From Pelorhabdus rhamnosifermentans (lineage in GTDB: Bacteria > Bacillota > Negativicutes > UMGS1260), in assembly GCF_018835585.1 (NCBI RefSeq), contig NZ_JAHGVE010000030.1, positions 1-43,442 of the forward strand: a DNA stretch of 43,442 bases, written 5' to 3'. The notes beneath the pieces are model-generated. The model saw only the letters and a list, made by a program, of their open reading frames with translations. It made no database searches and was not told where the DNA came from. Below are positions 8,575-17,333 of the stretch, in pieces. The translations under genes were made by a program, and so were the position numbers. Each line of letters starts with the position of its first letter. Within the stretch, counting starts at the first letter, position 1.

Positions 8575-9414
8575 TTGAGCCAGAAAGAAGGGGTAGCTAC
8601 GAATTTTCAAATCCAGAATATTTCTTGTGGCTATGGGGACAAAACCGTGATCGGCGGCATATCCTTTCATTTCAATTCCGGCGATTTATTGTGTTTGCTG
8701 GGGCCAAATGGTGTGGGTAAAACTACTTTTTTTAAGACTGTTTTGGGATTTCTTAGACCGCAAAAAGGCGAAATTTTGCTAGATGGTCAGACTATTGAAC
8801 AATGGTCACATAAAAAATTTGCCATGCAGGTAGCTTATGTACCGCAGGCACATGTTGCCCCTTTTCCCTTTGATGTCATTGATGTAGTGATGATGGGGCG
8901 AACCGCTCATTTGGGGGCGCTGTCCTGCCCTGGGGACAACGATAGGAAAATAGCGGAGGAGGCCCTGGCTACCCTGGCAATATCACATCTTAAGAATCAG
9001 CCATATACCGAGATTAGTGGCGGAGAAAGGCAATTGGTATTGATTGCCCGGGCATTGACCCAAAAACCTAAATTTTTGATTATGGATGAACCGACAGCAA
9101 ATCTTGACTTTGGTAATCAAATTAAAGTGATAAATCATATTAAAAGATTGGTTCAACAGCAGAATATGGGAGTAATGATGACAACGCACTTTCCAAATCA
9201 GGCATTTTATTGTGCAACGAAAGTAGTGGTGATGGGGAAAAAAAACAAAATTTCAGTTGGAACTCCGAATGAGGTAATTACGGAGAAATATTTGAAAGAA
9301 GTTTATGGTGTTGACGTGAAATTTGTTTATTCTGAGGAAGGGGGTTGTCAAACAAAATTTTGTATTCCCGTTGATCATTCAGGGCAATGGGATGTTGAGA
9401 AAACAATTGGATAA
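8575..9414 (+). CDS. FecE/BtuD-type ABC transporter ATP-binding protein
   Basis: The ATPase of the chelate importer: Walker A GPNGVGKT, Q-loop 'AYVPQAH', signature ISGGERQLV, Walker B FLIMDEPTANLD and the switch region 'MMTTHFPNQA'. At 279 residues it is slightly long, with a C-terminal tail carrying 'GGCQTKF' and a final His-containing stretch. Translation appears to start at TTG 8575 behind AAGGA. Together with GTG and possible TTG starts upstream, non-ATG starts are common in this operon. It lies 28 bases downstream of the permease. Confidence 0.92.
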   Translation: MSQKEGVATNFQIQNISCGYGDKTVIGGISFHFNSGDLLCLLGPNGVGKTTFFKTVLGFLRPQKGEILLDGQTIEQWSHKKFAMQVAYVPQAHVAPFPFDVIDVVMMGRTAHLGALSCPGDNDRKIAEEALATLAISHLKNQPYTEISGGERQLVLIARALTQKPKFLIMDEPTANLDFGNQIKVINHIKRLVQQQNMGVMMTTHFPNQAFYCATKVVVMGKKNKISVGTPNEVITEKYLKEVYGVDVKFVYSEEGGCQTKFCIPVDHSGQWDVEKTIG

Positions 9415-9433
9415 TTTGAATTTCACTTGATAA

Positions 9434-10146
9434 ACAACAATTATCATTTCTTATTTGGCAGTAGGTAGCTGTTTTTTCCTGGCACTACCGAGTTGTGTTT
9501 CTGCGGAGGAAGCACCGTCTGATACTACCCTTGAACCGCTGGTAGTTACTTCAACTCCATTAGAAAAATATCTGGTTACTACTAGTGTGATAACGGACAA
9601 GGATATTGAGGCTAAAGGAGCCCATAATCTGGCTGAAGCTTTAGAGGATGTTCCCGGTTTGAATTTACATCAGGGCGCTAAAGGCTATACAACTTTGGAT
9701 ATTCGTGGGAGTAGCATATCTTATACTAAAATATACATAGATGGTGTTTTCGTTGATCCGTTTGCCAAAATAAGTAGTTCAACAGGTGTAGATTTAAAAA
9801 TGTTCCCAGTAGATAATATTGCCAAAATTGAAGTAATCAAAGGTCCTGCGCCTGTAACATATGGCACAGACGCTATTGGAGGAATTATTTTAATTACCAC
9901 TATCTTTATAACGATAGGCTTTAACATCAAGCTACTAAGCCTGCTTCTGATAATCGGTCAGTCACGAAAACTGAAAATTATCTTCCTGGTTACCAAACCT
10001 TTGATTTTCAGATTAAATATAAAGCAAATGCTCAAACAGATTGGTATGTCCAAGTAAACAATATCTTTGATAAACAGTATGACGATGAATTATTCTGTCC
10101 GGCCGAGGGTCGAACAGTGATGGTCGGTATGAATTACACTTTTTAG
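9434..10146 (+). pseudogene. Decayed TonB-dependent receptor (plug and C-terminal strands only)
   Basis: The first part encodes a signal-peptide-like stretch and a plug domain nearly matching that of the intact receptor at 12660 (shared 'TPLEKYLVTT', 'ITDKDIEAKGA', 'NIAKIEVIKGPAPV'). After 'GGIILITT' the frame drifts into nonsense and stops at about 10057. From about 9935 another frame encodes the receptor C terminus ('VNNIFDKQYDDELF', ending 'VGMNYTF'). About 450 residues of barrel are therefore missing. The 5' end also lacks a convincing start: no ATG or ribosome-binding site precedes the plug. A former paralogous receptor seems to have been internally deleted. Confidence 0.85.
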
Positions 10147-10149
10147 ATC

Positions 10150-10212
10150 GATGAGAGCCTCGGGGTGAAATTCCACGGGGCGACCTTTACAGTCTGAGAG
10201 ATTTGTCCGATA
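10150..10212 (+). ncRNA. Riboswitch-like fragment (flavin or cobalamin aptamer resemblance)
   Basis: The segment contains CCTCGGGGTGAAATTCC, then GGGGCGACC and TTTACAGTCTGAGAGA. GGTGAAATTCC and the GCGAC...AGTCTG order resemble parts of the FMN aptamer; GGTGAAATTCC plus ACAGT also resembles the cobalamin aptamer core. Neither consensus is complete, and it is much shorter than either full aptamer. It lies just before exbB in the scar after the decayed receptor. It may be a riboswitch remnant or a coincidence. Confidence 0.25.
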
Positions 10213-10279
10213 AAAAATATTCATATTGTTAAGGATTTGCAAACAGCTTATTAAGGCTAATTGGTTATTGGAGGGAAAA

Positions 10280-10915
10280 ATGGAATTCATTACACAAGGC
10301 TTTACCTTTTATCAAAAAGGCGGTTTTGCGATGTACTTGATTTTATTTTGTTCATTGGCTGTGGTTGTCATTGCTGTGGAACGGTTTGGCTATTATCGGG
10401 AAATGAAAGCCAAACAAGAAGGATTTATTGATAAAGTGACACCGATGATTGAAGGCCACAAATGGGAAGCAGCGTTAACTGTATGTGGCGAGACAGGAGG
10501 AGTTGTAGCGAATGTAACTGCTAAAGGAATCAAGTATTTTGCACAAGAATTGGCGGCCTATCAAACAGTGCTTGAAGGTGAAGTAGCGCTTGCTGTCGCG
10601 AAATTGAGTGAAAATTTAAATCATTTAGAATCCATTGTTACGGTTGCCCCTTTGTTGGGATTATTAGGAACGGTTATTGGGATGATCAATTCATTTAGTG
10701 TACTGAATATTAAAAGCGGACAGCCACTGGCGATCACCGGCGGTGTGGGCGAAGCGCTTGTTGCGACGGCTTCAGGACTTTGCGTAGCCATTTTATCCAT
10801 GGCTGTGTACAGTTATTTTGCACATAAATTGGACCGGATTATTACCGATATGGAACAAATTTGTGTTTTGCTGGTTGCGCAATTGAAACGGGAGAAAAAT
10901 TATGAGCATAAGTAA
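10280..10915 (+). CDS. exbB: ExbB, proton-channel subunit of the TonB energising complex
   Basis: The 211-residue MotA/TolQ/ExbB-family inner-membrane protein couples proton flow to TonB. The first helix is near 18-36 ('MYLILFCSLAVVVIAVE'). The conserved block 'APLLGLLGTVIGMINSF' and 'ITGGVGEALVATASGLCVAI' form the other two helices. ATG 10280 follows GGAGGG at ideal spacing; an in-frame upstream ATG at 10226 lacks such a site. Its stop overlaps exbD by 14 bases. Its presence in a low-GC genome is direct evidence for a diderm envelope. Confidence 0.95.
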   Translation: MEFITQGFTFYQKGGFAMYLILFCSLAVVVIAVERFGYYREMKAKQEGFIDKVTPMIEGHKWEAALTVCGETGGVVANVTAKGIKYFAQELAAYQTVLEGEVALAVAKLSENLNHLESIVTVAPLLGLLGTVIGMINSFSVLNIKSGQPLAITGGVGEALVATASGLCVAILSMAVYSYFAHKLDRIITDMEQICVLLVAQLKREKNYEHK

Positions 10916-11312
10916 TCTTCGCCGGAAACGGCAGCTGAAACTCATGATCATTCCAATGATTGACATTATATTTTTTCTGTTGATCTTTTTTATGATGAGC
11001 ACGTTGTATATGGTGGATCAGCAGCTGATTCCGGTGACTCTACCACAGGCGCAATCAGCACAAAATGAAAAACCACGCAGTATTGCAATTACGGTGACGT
11101 CGGAAGGGAAAATTTTATTTGATAAAGAGGAAATTCCGTTGGCATTGTTGCAAAAATGGGTAAAAACTGAGTTGCATAAGCAAAACGATAGTGTATTTAT
11201 TCTGCGCTCAGACAAGCAAGTAGAATACGGTAAAGTGATAGCGGTTTTAGATGAAATAAAACTGGCCGGTGCGCAGCGAATTTCAATCGCAACGGAGAGA
11301 AAGGGGAAATAG
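10902..11312 (+). CDS. exbD: ExbD, TonB complex subunit
   Basis: The 136-residue protein has one N-terminal transmembrane helix after 'RKRQLKLMIIPMIDIIFFLL', with the conserved Asp of ExbD/TolR inside it (essential for proton coupling in the family). The periplasmic domain contains 'ITVTSEGKILFDKEEIP' and 'FILRSDKQVEYGKVIAVLDE', both typical. It overlaps exbB and is followed five bases later by tonB, giving a tight exbB-exbD-tonB unit. Confidence 0.95.
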   Translation: MSISNLRRKRQLKLMIIPMIDIIFFLLIFFMMSTLYMVDQQLIPVTLPQAQSAQNEKPRSIAITVTSEGKILFDKEEIPLALLQKWVKTELHKQNDSVFILRSDKQVEYGKVIAVLDEIKLAGAQRISIATERKGK

Positions 11313-11317
11313 AGACG

Positions 11318-12040
11318 ATGGCAAAGAGCAAACGCTGGCGCAAGGCAATGATTGCATCATTAGTGATTCATGCTTTGATATTAACCGGTGTCGGCTGGGT
11401 TGCATCTCGTTCCCTGGCTTTGCATGAGGTGACTGAGCAATATGTTGAATTAGATTTGTCGCAGGAGGCAGAAGATTTACCGCTGGCAGATAGTGTAGAT
11501 TCCAGTACATCGGGTGGTGGATCGGCGTCGGCTGCTATGCCTCGGGCGATATCAACGGCTGTAGCTCCCTCTGTTTCTGCAGTTCCCAACGTTGTGGCGG
11601 CAACGAACAACTTATCGGTACTCTCGGCCGAAGTACCGAAAGCTGTCGGTGAGTCCGGCAGGGGAAACGCAGAGCAAAGTAGCGGCGGTTCTGGTCATGG
11701 GCAAGGGGGCGGTGGTTCTGGTCATGGACAAGGGGGCGGTGGGGTCGGCAGAGGGTCCGGGGGATATACGCATCCGGAGATTTTGTCACAAGTTACTCCG
11801 AAGTATCCGGAAAGTGCCCGGCGACAAGGAATAGAAGGCACAGTTGTGCTTAAAATACAAATACTGTCGAACGGACGTCCTGGATTTGTCTCAGCATACC
11901 ATTCCAGTGGCAGTGATATGCTGGATGACGCTGCTGTGGAAGCGGTCCAGCAATGGCGATTCATTCCGGCGGAAGATAAAAGTACCGGTAAAGCGATTAT
12001 CTGCGTTACAACGATGCCAGTGGTGTTTCGGTTGAATTAG
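11318..12040 (+). CDS. tonB: TonB energy-transducing protein
   Basis: The 240-residue protein has a short cytoplasmic start, one transmembrane helix (about 9-28), a long low-complexity periplasmic linker and a C-terminal TonB domain ('TPKYPESARRQGIEGTVVLK', then 'AAVEAVQQWRFIPAE'). The linker is Ser/Ala- then Gly-rich (about 108-150) instead of the Pro-Lys linker of E. coli TonB, and carries a tandem nine-residue repeat. It delivers proton-motive force to the receptor at 12660. The ATG follows AAGGGGAAATAGAG. The gene ends an exbBD-tonB cassette. Confidence 0.93.
   Translation: MAKSKRWRKAMIASLVIHALILTGVGWVASRSLALHEVTEQYVELDLSQEAEDLPLADSVDSSTSGGGSASAAMPRAISTAVAPSVSAVPNVVAATNNLSVLSAEVPKAVGESGRGNAEQSSGGSGHGQGGGGSGHGQGGGGVGRGSGGYTHPEILSQVTPKYPESARRQGIEGTVVLKIQILSNGRPGFVSAYHSSGSDMLDDAAVEAVQQWRFIPAEDKSTGKAIICVTTMPVVFRLN
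11687..11740 (+). repeat. Tandem 27-bp repeat in tonB
   Basis: Two 27-base units (11687-11713 and 11714-11740) differ at one base and encode GSGHGQGGG twice. They lengthen the flexible Gly linker and introduce histidines. Such repeats can expand or contract by slippage without changing the frame. Confidence 0.85.
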
Positions 12041-12146
12041 AAAAAAACAAGACCAGCTAATTAAGTCTGTAGTCTCTGGAAACTTGCTTCTGGCGCGAAA
12101 TTAATAAATTGACAAAAATAAAATATGTTTACGAGGGAGTATTATT

Positions 12147-12656
12147 ATGAAAAAACGAGTATTATCCTTATTTTTGATTCTCAGCTTAATCCTGCTTGCC
12201 GGCTGCGGAGTCAATCAACAAAAAGCCCAAGATCAAAAGGTTACGCTAACTGTCTTGGGCGCAGGAAGTTTGACTGGGCCGTTTAAACAGGTAAATGATG
12301 CCTTTCAAAAAAAATATCCCAATGTAACCGTGCAGGATCAATATGGCGGTAGCGTCAAAGTTGTCAAACAAGTCACGGAATTAAACCAACCAGCCGATCT
12401 TGTCGCCGTAGCCGATTATACGGTAATTCCTAAACTTATGTTTGGCAATGACGGCAAAAAGGCGTATACCAATTGGTATATTGGTTTTGTCAGTAATGAG
12501 ATGACTTTCGCCTATACTGATAAGAGCAAGGGGGCTGACAAAATAAACGAGGCCAACTGGTACAAAGTTCTTGCCGAAAACGGTATGCAAATCGGTCGCT
12601 CTAATCCCGATACCGATCCGTCGGGTTATAAATTTATTAGATTGAAAGGTGTGTAG
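12147..12656 (+). pseudogene. Truncated WtpA/ModA-type tungstate/molybdate-binding lipoprotein
   Basis: A lipoprotein signal with lipobox LAGC is followed by 'VLGAGSLTGPFKQVNDAF', 'GSVKVVKQV', 'ADLVAVADYTVIPKLM' and 'IGRSNPDTDPSGY', all landmarks of the tungstate-binding WtpA family. After the DPSGY motif only eight residues follow before TAG, whereas WtpA proteins run to about 330 residues; here there are 169, so the second lobe is gone. No wtpB or wtpC gene is nearby. The start, ribosome-binding site (GAGGGAG) and signal are intact, so a short secreted protein may still be made. I regard it as a remnant. Confidence 0.8.
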
Positions 12657-12659
12657 AAA

Positions 12660-14672
12660 ATGAAAAAAGATGGAAAGAAGAAAAAAAGGCAAACCGCTAT
12701 ATTATTAACTTGTCTGGCTTTAAGTTTTCCTGCAGCTAAAGGTGAGCTGGCTGCCGCCAATGATGACGAAAATTATGAGATGGATAAAATGGTCGTTACG
12801 GCCACTCCATTGGAGAAATATCTGGTTACCACCACTGTGATTACTGATAAAGATATTGAGGCCAAGGGGGCACGAAATTTAGCTGAAGTTTTGGAGGATG
12901 TGCCTGGACTGAACTTGCACAAGGGCAAAAAAGGCAATACTGCTGTCGACATCCGGGGTGTTACTTCATCTGATGTAAAAATATATATTGATGGTGTGTT
13001 AGTGGATCCGCTCGCTAAAATGACCAACAGCTCCGCGGTGGATATTTCCATGATTCCTGTGAATAATATCGCCAAAATTGAAGTGATTAAGGGGCCGGCC
13101 CCAGTTATTTATGGCACAGACGCCAAAGGGGGGATCATATTAATTACTACTAAAAGCGGCAACGCTTATCAGGGGGGGAACGTATCTCTTGCCGCCGGAA
13201 CTTGGGGTACACGGAATGGCTCGTTTTCTTATGGCGGTGGTGACAAAAAATTTAATTATTATTTTGACGCAGGCTCTGAGCGTACTGACGGCTATCGGAG
13301 TTACGCCAAGGATACCCAATACTTTAATACGAAATTAAAATGGCAATTTGATAGGGATGCATCATTGATTTTTGTGGGAGGGTATTCGACAACAGATAAA
13401 GACTGCATGAACGCTGTTGATCCGGTTACCGGCAAGATGATAAGTTATAAAAGCGGTTTTTGGCCCGCGCTCAACAATTGGCAGTATCGCAACTGGGATA
13501 AAAGCAACTTGTCTTTGGATTATGCCAAGAAGGTCAATAAGAAACTGGATTATGATATCAAAGTTTACCGTTTTACCGAAAGCAATGACCTATGGGCCAA
13601 TGGGGCAAATTATGATTCAACTGTAACTTATAAAAGTAGTTTTGGTTATAGTACATCCAGGTGGAATGCTAGCTACTGGGATAGCACATTAAACGGAGTG
13701 GAATTGGCAAGTAATTGGAAGCCAAACGGGATGCATACGATAACTTTTGGCATGCTGTATAATAATATTGACTGGAAAAAATCCGATTCGGTGCTTTCGA
13801 ATCCTGATAATTATACTTGGGATGATTATAAAAACAAGCGTTATGGTTATTACGTACAGGACAATATTCTTGCCAATGACCGAACTACCGTTACACTTGG
13901 TATTCGCCATGACAGCAATGAAGTAACTTATGCTAACGGCAGTATCGATGGTTCAGCTACTAATCCGACCGTCAACACGACCTACAGGCTGGATGCCCGT
14001 AATACATTACGAATGTCTTATGGTCAGACCTACAGTTTTCCTAGTGCCGAGGCGCTTTTTGGTACGTCGGGTAATCCAAGTCTAAAACCGGAAAAAGCAA
14101 AAAACTATGAATTTGGACTAAAACATGAATTCAACCCAACCCTGGAGGGAGACATTGCTGTTTTTAAAAATGATATTACCGATAAAATTAACCGAATCAA
14201 TAAAGCTTCTCTATACCAAAATCTTGAATCGGCCAAAATTAGGGGAATAGAACTTGAATTGGACAAAAAGTTCTCTGAAAGAGTGAAGGGATTTGTCAAT
14301 TATACTTATTTAGATACCGCTTCTACAGATATGAATGGAGTTGTAACAGATCTTACGTATACTCCTAGAAACCACATAAACTATGGGGTGAACTACCAGG
14401 CTGATAAGGGGTATCGATTTAATCTTACTGGCCATTGGGTTGGAAGGCGATATACTGCTGACAGTACTGGCAGCGATACTCGATCAGGTAAGACCGTTTA
14501 TTCCAATCTTTCCAGTTACAATGTAATGGACTTAAAAATAAGCCGCCAGGTAAATAAACAACAAGACTGGTATATCACCATATATAATATTTTCAACAAA
14601 CAATACGAGGAAGAACTGTTTTATTCTGACCCAGGCAGATGGATGATGATAGGCACTAACTACAAATTCTAA
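12660..14672 (+). CDS. TonB-dependent outer-membrane receptor
   Basis: An outer-membrane gated channel of 670 residues. A signal peptide (about 1-34, ending near 'AAKGELAAAND') is followed by a TonB-box-like 'MDKMVVTATP'. The plug domain (about 45-160) has 'NLAEVLEDVPGLNL' and 'IEVIKGPAPVIYGTDAKGG', and a beta-barrel follows with the C-terminal signature 'ISRQVNKQQDWYITIYNIFN' and a terminal Phe. The size is that of vitamin B12/catecholate-type receptors. The truncated gene at 9434 is a paralog. Substrate is unknown; its place between the TonB system and the metal-handling genes suggests a metal chelate. Confidence 0.94.
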   Translation: MKKDGKKKKRQTAILLTCLALSFPAAKGELAAANDDENYEMDKMVVTATPLEKYLVTTTVITDKDIEAKGARNLAEVLEDVPGLNLHKGKKGNTAVDIRGVTSSDVKIYIDGVLVDPLAKMTNSSAVDISMIPVNNIAKIEVIKGPAPVIYGTDAKGGIILITTKSGNAYQGGNVSLAAGTWGTRNGSFSYGGGDKKFNYYFDAGSERTDGYRSYAKDTQYFNTKLKWQFDRDASLIFVGGYSTTDKDCMNAVDPVTGKMISYKSGFWPALNNWQYRNWDKSNLSLDYAKKVNKKLDYDIKVYRFTESNDLWANGANYDSTVTYKSSFGYSTSRWNASYWDSTLNGVELASNWKPNGMHTITFGMLYNNIDWKKSDSVLSNPDNYTWDDYKNKRYGYYVQDNILANDRTTVTLGIRHDSNEVTYANGSIDGSATNPTVNTTYRLDARNTLRMSYGQTYSFPSAEALFGTSGNPSLKPEKAKNYEFGLKHEFNPTLEGDIAVFKNDITDKINRINKASLYQNLESAKIRGIELELDKKFSERVKGFVNYTYLDTASTDMNGVVTDLTYTPRNHINYGVNYQADKGYRFNLTGHWVGRRYTADSTGSDTRSGKTVYSNLSSYNVMDLKISRQVNKQQDWYITIYNIFNKQYEEELFYSDPGRWMMIGTNYKF

Positions 14673-14792
14673 GGTATTGGAATGGCCGGGACTTACTGAC
14701 TAATGGCGACTAATTGGTCCAATGGGAGCATCCGTGTCATCTAACTAGTGTAAATAAGAATCAAAACAACTAAATTAGGAAGGAAGTTTGAT

Positions 14793-15485
14793 ATGAAACT
14801 TATAACCGTTGCCGGGCCGCCTTCTTCGGGAAAGACATCTGTTATTTTAAGGTTAATTGAATGTATGAATATGCCGAATGGCAGTATTGGCGTTGTAAAA
14901 TTTGATTGTCTCACTTCCTTTGACAATCTGTGCTATGAGGAAGCAGGCATTCCTGTTCAGACAGGGTTTTCTGGGAAAATATGTCCCGACCACTATTTTG
15001 TTAGCAATATTGAAGATGCTGTCCAATGGGGTGAGCAGTCCGGTTTTAAACTGCTTATAACCGAAAGTGCCGGCCTCTGCAACCGCTGTTCTCCATACAT
15101 TAACGGAATCCTTGCCATCTGTGTAATTGATAATTTGTCCGGAGTAAACACGCCACGCAAAATAGGTCCTATGATGAAATTCGCTGATATTGTGGTTGTA
15201 ACAAAGAGCGATATCATTTCCCAAGCGGAGCGGGAAGTTTTTGCATTTAATATCAAGCAAGTGAATTCAATGGCAAAGATCGTATTTGTCAATGGCATCA
15301 CGGGGCAGGGTGCATTTTTGCTGTCAAAATATTTGCAACAAGCTCGGGATATTCATACCCTCAGAGATATGAAACTGCGGTTCACAATTCCTACAGCGGT
15401 TTGCTCCTATTGCACAGGAGAAACAAAAATAGGAGAAGCCTATCAGATGGGAATGATGAAGAAAATGGAGTTTGAGAAAATATGA
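14793..15485 (+). CDS. G3E-type (HypB/CobW-like) GTP-binding protein
   Basis: A 230-residue cytoplasmic P-loop GTPase: 'VAGPPSSGKTSVIL' (Walker A, about 6-19), 'LLITESAGLCNRCSPYI' (switch/Walker B with two cysteines, about 87-103) and a guanine-specifying 'VVVTKSD'. Cysteines also occur in a C-terminal 'CSYCTGET' (about 207-214). HypB, UreG and CobW relatives deliver nickel, cobalt or zinc to enzymes; Cys pairs near the switch are metal sites there. The next gene overlaps its end by four bases. A role as metal-delivery or chelatase-like GTPase for the imported metal is inferred. Confidence 0.8.
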   Translation: MKLITVAGPPSSGKTSVILRLIECMNMPNGSIGVVKFDCLTSFDNLCYEEAGIPVQTGFSGKICPDHYFVSNIEDAVQWGEQSGFKLLITESAGLCNRCSPYINGILAICVIDNLSGVNTPRKIGPMMKFADIVVVTKSDIISQAEREVFAFNIKQVNSMAKIVFVNGITGQGAFLLSKYLQQARDIHTLRDMKLRFTIPTAVCSYCTGETKIGEAYQMGMMKKMEFEKI

Positions 15486-16504
15486 TGGTGCAAGATTTTA
15501 TGACTCTTATAAATAGCAGGTGCATTAAAGATTTATTACAGGATTATCCTATTGTTACAGACTTCCTTGCCAATTTCCGTTTGGACACCATTTCAAAGGA
15601 ACTACCGATGTCTCAGGCTCTGGAGGAAGCGGATGATGAAGTCCTCGAAGAATTCGGCTTGGACAGAAATGAATTACTACAGAAATTTTGTATGTTTCTT
15701 GAAGCTTTTACTCAGACGGAAACTTCCTTCGATGCTGTCTCCTCCATAACGATTAATGGCGGTATGAACAAATCAAAAGAACTGGAAAATGTAAGCCTTA
15801 CCATTTTTCCTGGAGAGATTATCAGTATTGTGGGTCCGACGGGATCAGGAAAGAGCAGATTGCTAAACGATATTGAATGCCTGGCTCAGAGAGATACTCC
15901 TACAGGCAGGCAAATACTGGTGAACGGAGCTGAGCTTGATGACCTTCGGCGTTTTGAGATGGATGGCAATCTGGTAGCACAACTCTCCCAAAATATGAAT
16001 TTTGTCATGGATCTGACTGTCTATGAATTTTTGGAAATTCATGCCAAAAGCAGACTGACACCCAACGCCAATGAGACAGTGACAAAATGTTTTTTATGTG
16101 CAAATAACTTGGCAGGCGAAAAATTTTCTGAGAAGACAAAAGTGACCCAACTCAGCGGGGGACAATCCAGGGCCCTGATGATTGCGGACACCGTCTATAT
16201 GAGTAGTTCCCCAATCGTCCTGATTGATGAAATCGAAAATGCCGGTATCGATAGGCGGCAGGCCATGGCTCTTTTAGCAAAAAACGAAAAGATTATCTTT
16301 GTTTCCACCCACGATCCTCTGCTGGCACTCATTGCCGATAAACGTATTATTATTAAAAATGGTGGGATAGATAAGGTCATCGAGACTTCTGACGAAGAAA
16401 GGGAAAGCCTTGTGGCCATTGAAAAGCTTGACAATACATTGCAGATACTCCGCAACTGTTTGCGTTCCGGTGAACTGATAACCGCTGAATTACTTAAGTT
16501 GTGA
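15482..16504 (+). CDS. ABC-type ATPase with an N-terminal helical (DUF1858/ScdA-like) domain
   Basis: The first 80 residues form a helical segment ('CIKDLLQDYPIVTDFL', 'MSQALEEADDEVLEEFGL') resembling the small domains found before redox or metal proteins. From about 90 an ATPase follows: Walker A GPTGSGKSR, signature LSGGQSRALM, Walker B IVLIDEIENAG and switch 'VSTHDPLLA'. The Walker B departs from the transporter DEPT pattern, and no permease lies beside it, so a soluble ATPase role is more likely than transport. It overlaps the GTPase gene (ATGA) and precedes the DUF364 gene by 15 bases, implying one functional unit. Confidence 0.75.
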   Translation: MMVQDFMTLINSRCIKDLLQDYPIVTDFLANFRLDTISKELPMSQALEEADDEVLEEFGLDRNELLQKFCMFLEAFTQTETSFDAVSSITINGGMNKSKELENVSLTIFPGEIISIVGPTGSGKSRLLNDIECLAQRDTPTGRQILVNGAELDDLRRFEMDGNLVAQLSQNMNFVMDLTVYEFLEIHAKSRLTPNANETVTKCFLCANNLAGEKFSEKTKVTQLSGGQSRALMIADTVYMSSSPIVLIDEIENAGIDRRQAMALLAKNEKIIFVSTHDPLLALIADKRIIIKNGGIDKVIETSDEERESLVAIEKLDNTLQILRNCLRSGELITAELLKL

Positions 16505-16519
16505 AAAGGAGAGTTTCAC

Positions 16520-17275
16520 ATGTGGGAAATCTATGATGCTTTGATCGAAGGAATCCCGAAAAATTTTATTACGGATGAGCTTATTTGCGGAAAACATGAT
16601 TCCTATATCCGCAGCGGGAGCGGTTCTGGCATTGCCTCCTCTCGCCCTTACGAAACTAGAATGCCCATGTTTACCAAAAATCTTATTGGATTACCATTGA
16701 GGGACGTTGCAACTTGTGTGAAGTCATGGAACTTTATGGAAGCCTCGATTGGCGCAGCTGCAATTAATGCCTATTACAACAATCCCCAGGTGGCAAGAGA
16801 TAATGGCGTGATGTTTTCTGATAGCAAGCGAGTAGAGGATAGAAAGTTTGATCCATTTATTATGTCTCAAAATGAAGTAAAGGGTAAAAAAGTGGCAGTT
16901 GTTGGACATTTCCCACACATTGAAAGCCTCTTCGAGCCGATTTGTGACTTTTCAATCATTGAATGGGACCCGGAGGATAGTGATTATCCTATGTCTGCCT
17001 GTGAATTTCTGCTTCCTGAATGTGACTATGTGTATCTAACTTGTACCTCCATTGTGGACAAGACCCTGCCAAGGCTCCTCGAACTGTCAAAAAACGCCAA
17101 ATTGATTACCGTGGTCGGTCCCGGAACTCCCCTTGCTCCCGTGCTTTTCAATTATGGGATTGGAGATCTCTCTGGATTTATAATTAAAGACAATCTCCGC
17201 GCCTTAAGAATTGCAGCCGGTGCCGAAAAATTGAAAATAGCTACTGCTGGGCAAAAGGTTGCCTTTAAAAAGTGA
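16520..17275 (+). CDS. DUF4213/DUF364 putative heavy-metal chelation protein
   Basis: A 251-residue cytoplasmic protein. The N-terminal half contains 'LRDVATCVKSWNFMEASIG' and 'AAINAYYNNPQVA', matching the enolase-like DUF4213 domain. The C-terminal half has 'KKVAVVGHFPHIESLFEPI', 'VYLTCTSIVDKTLPRLLELS' and 'VVGPGTPLAPVLFNYGI', matching the Rossmann-like DUF364 domain. A crystal structure from Desulfitobacterium led its authors to suggest heavy-metal chelation; no reaction is established. The gene has a clear AAAAGGAGAG ribosome-binding site. Co-location with a metal-importer locus and a G3E GTPase agrees with metal handling. Confidence 0.85.
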   Translation: MWEIYDALIEGIPKNFITDELICGKHDSYIRSGSGSGIASSRPYETRMPMFTKNLIGLPLRDVATCVKSWNFMEASIGAAAINAYYNNPQVARDNGVMFSDSKRVEDRKFDPFIMSQNEVKGKKVAVVGHFPHIESLFEPICDFSIIEWDPEDSDYPMSACEFLLPECDYVYLTCTSIVDKTLPRLLELSKNAKLITVVGPGTPLAPVLFNYGIGDLSGFIIKDNLRALRIAAGAEKLKIATAGQKVAFKK

Positions 17276-17333
17276 TGAGAGTAGATAATGAAATCAATGG
17301 GCATATTCAAAATCAAAGGGGATCTGTAAATAA

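Noticed and set aside
14853-15301. Long minus-strand frames opposite the G3E GTPase
   Set aside because: They are antisense shadows of a gene with clear nucleotide-binding motifs.
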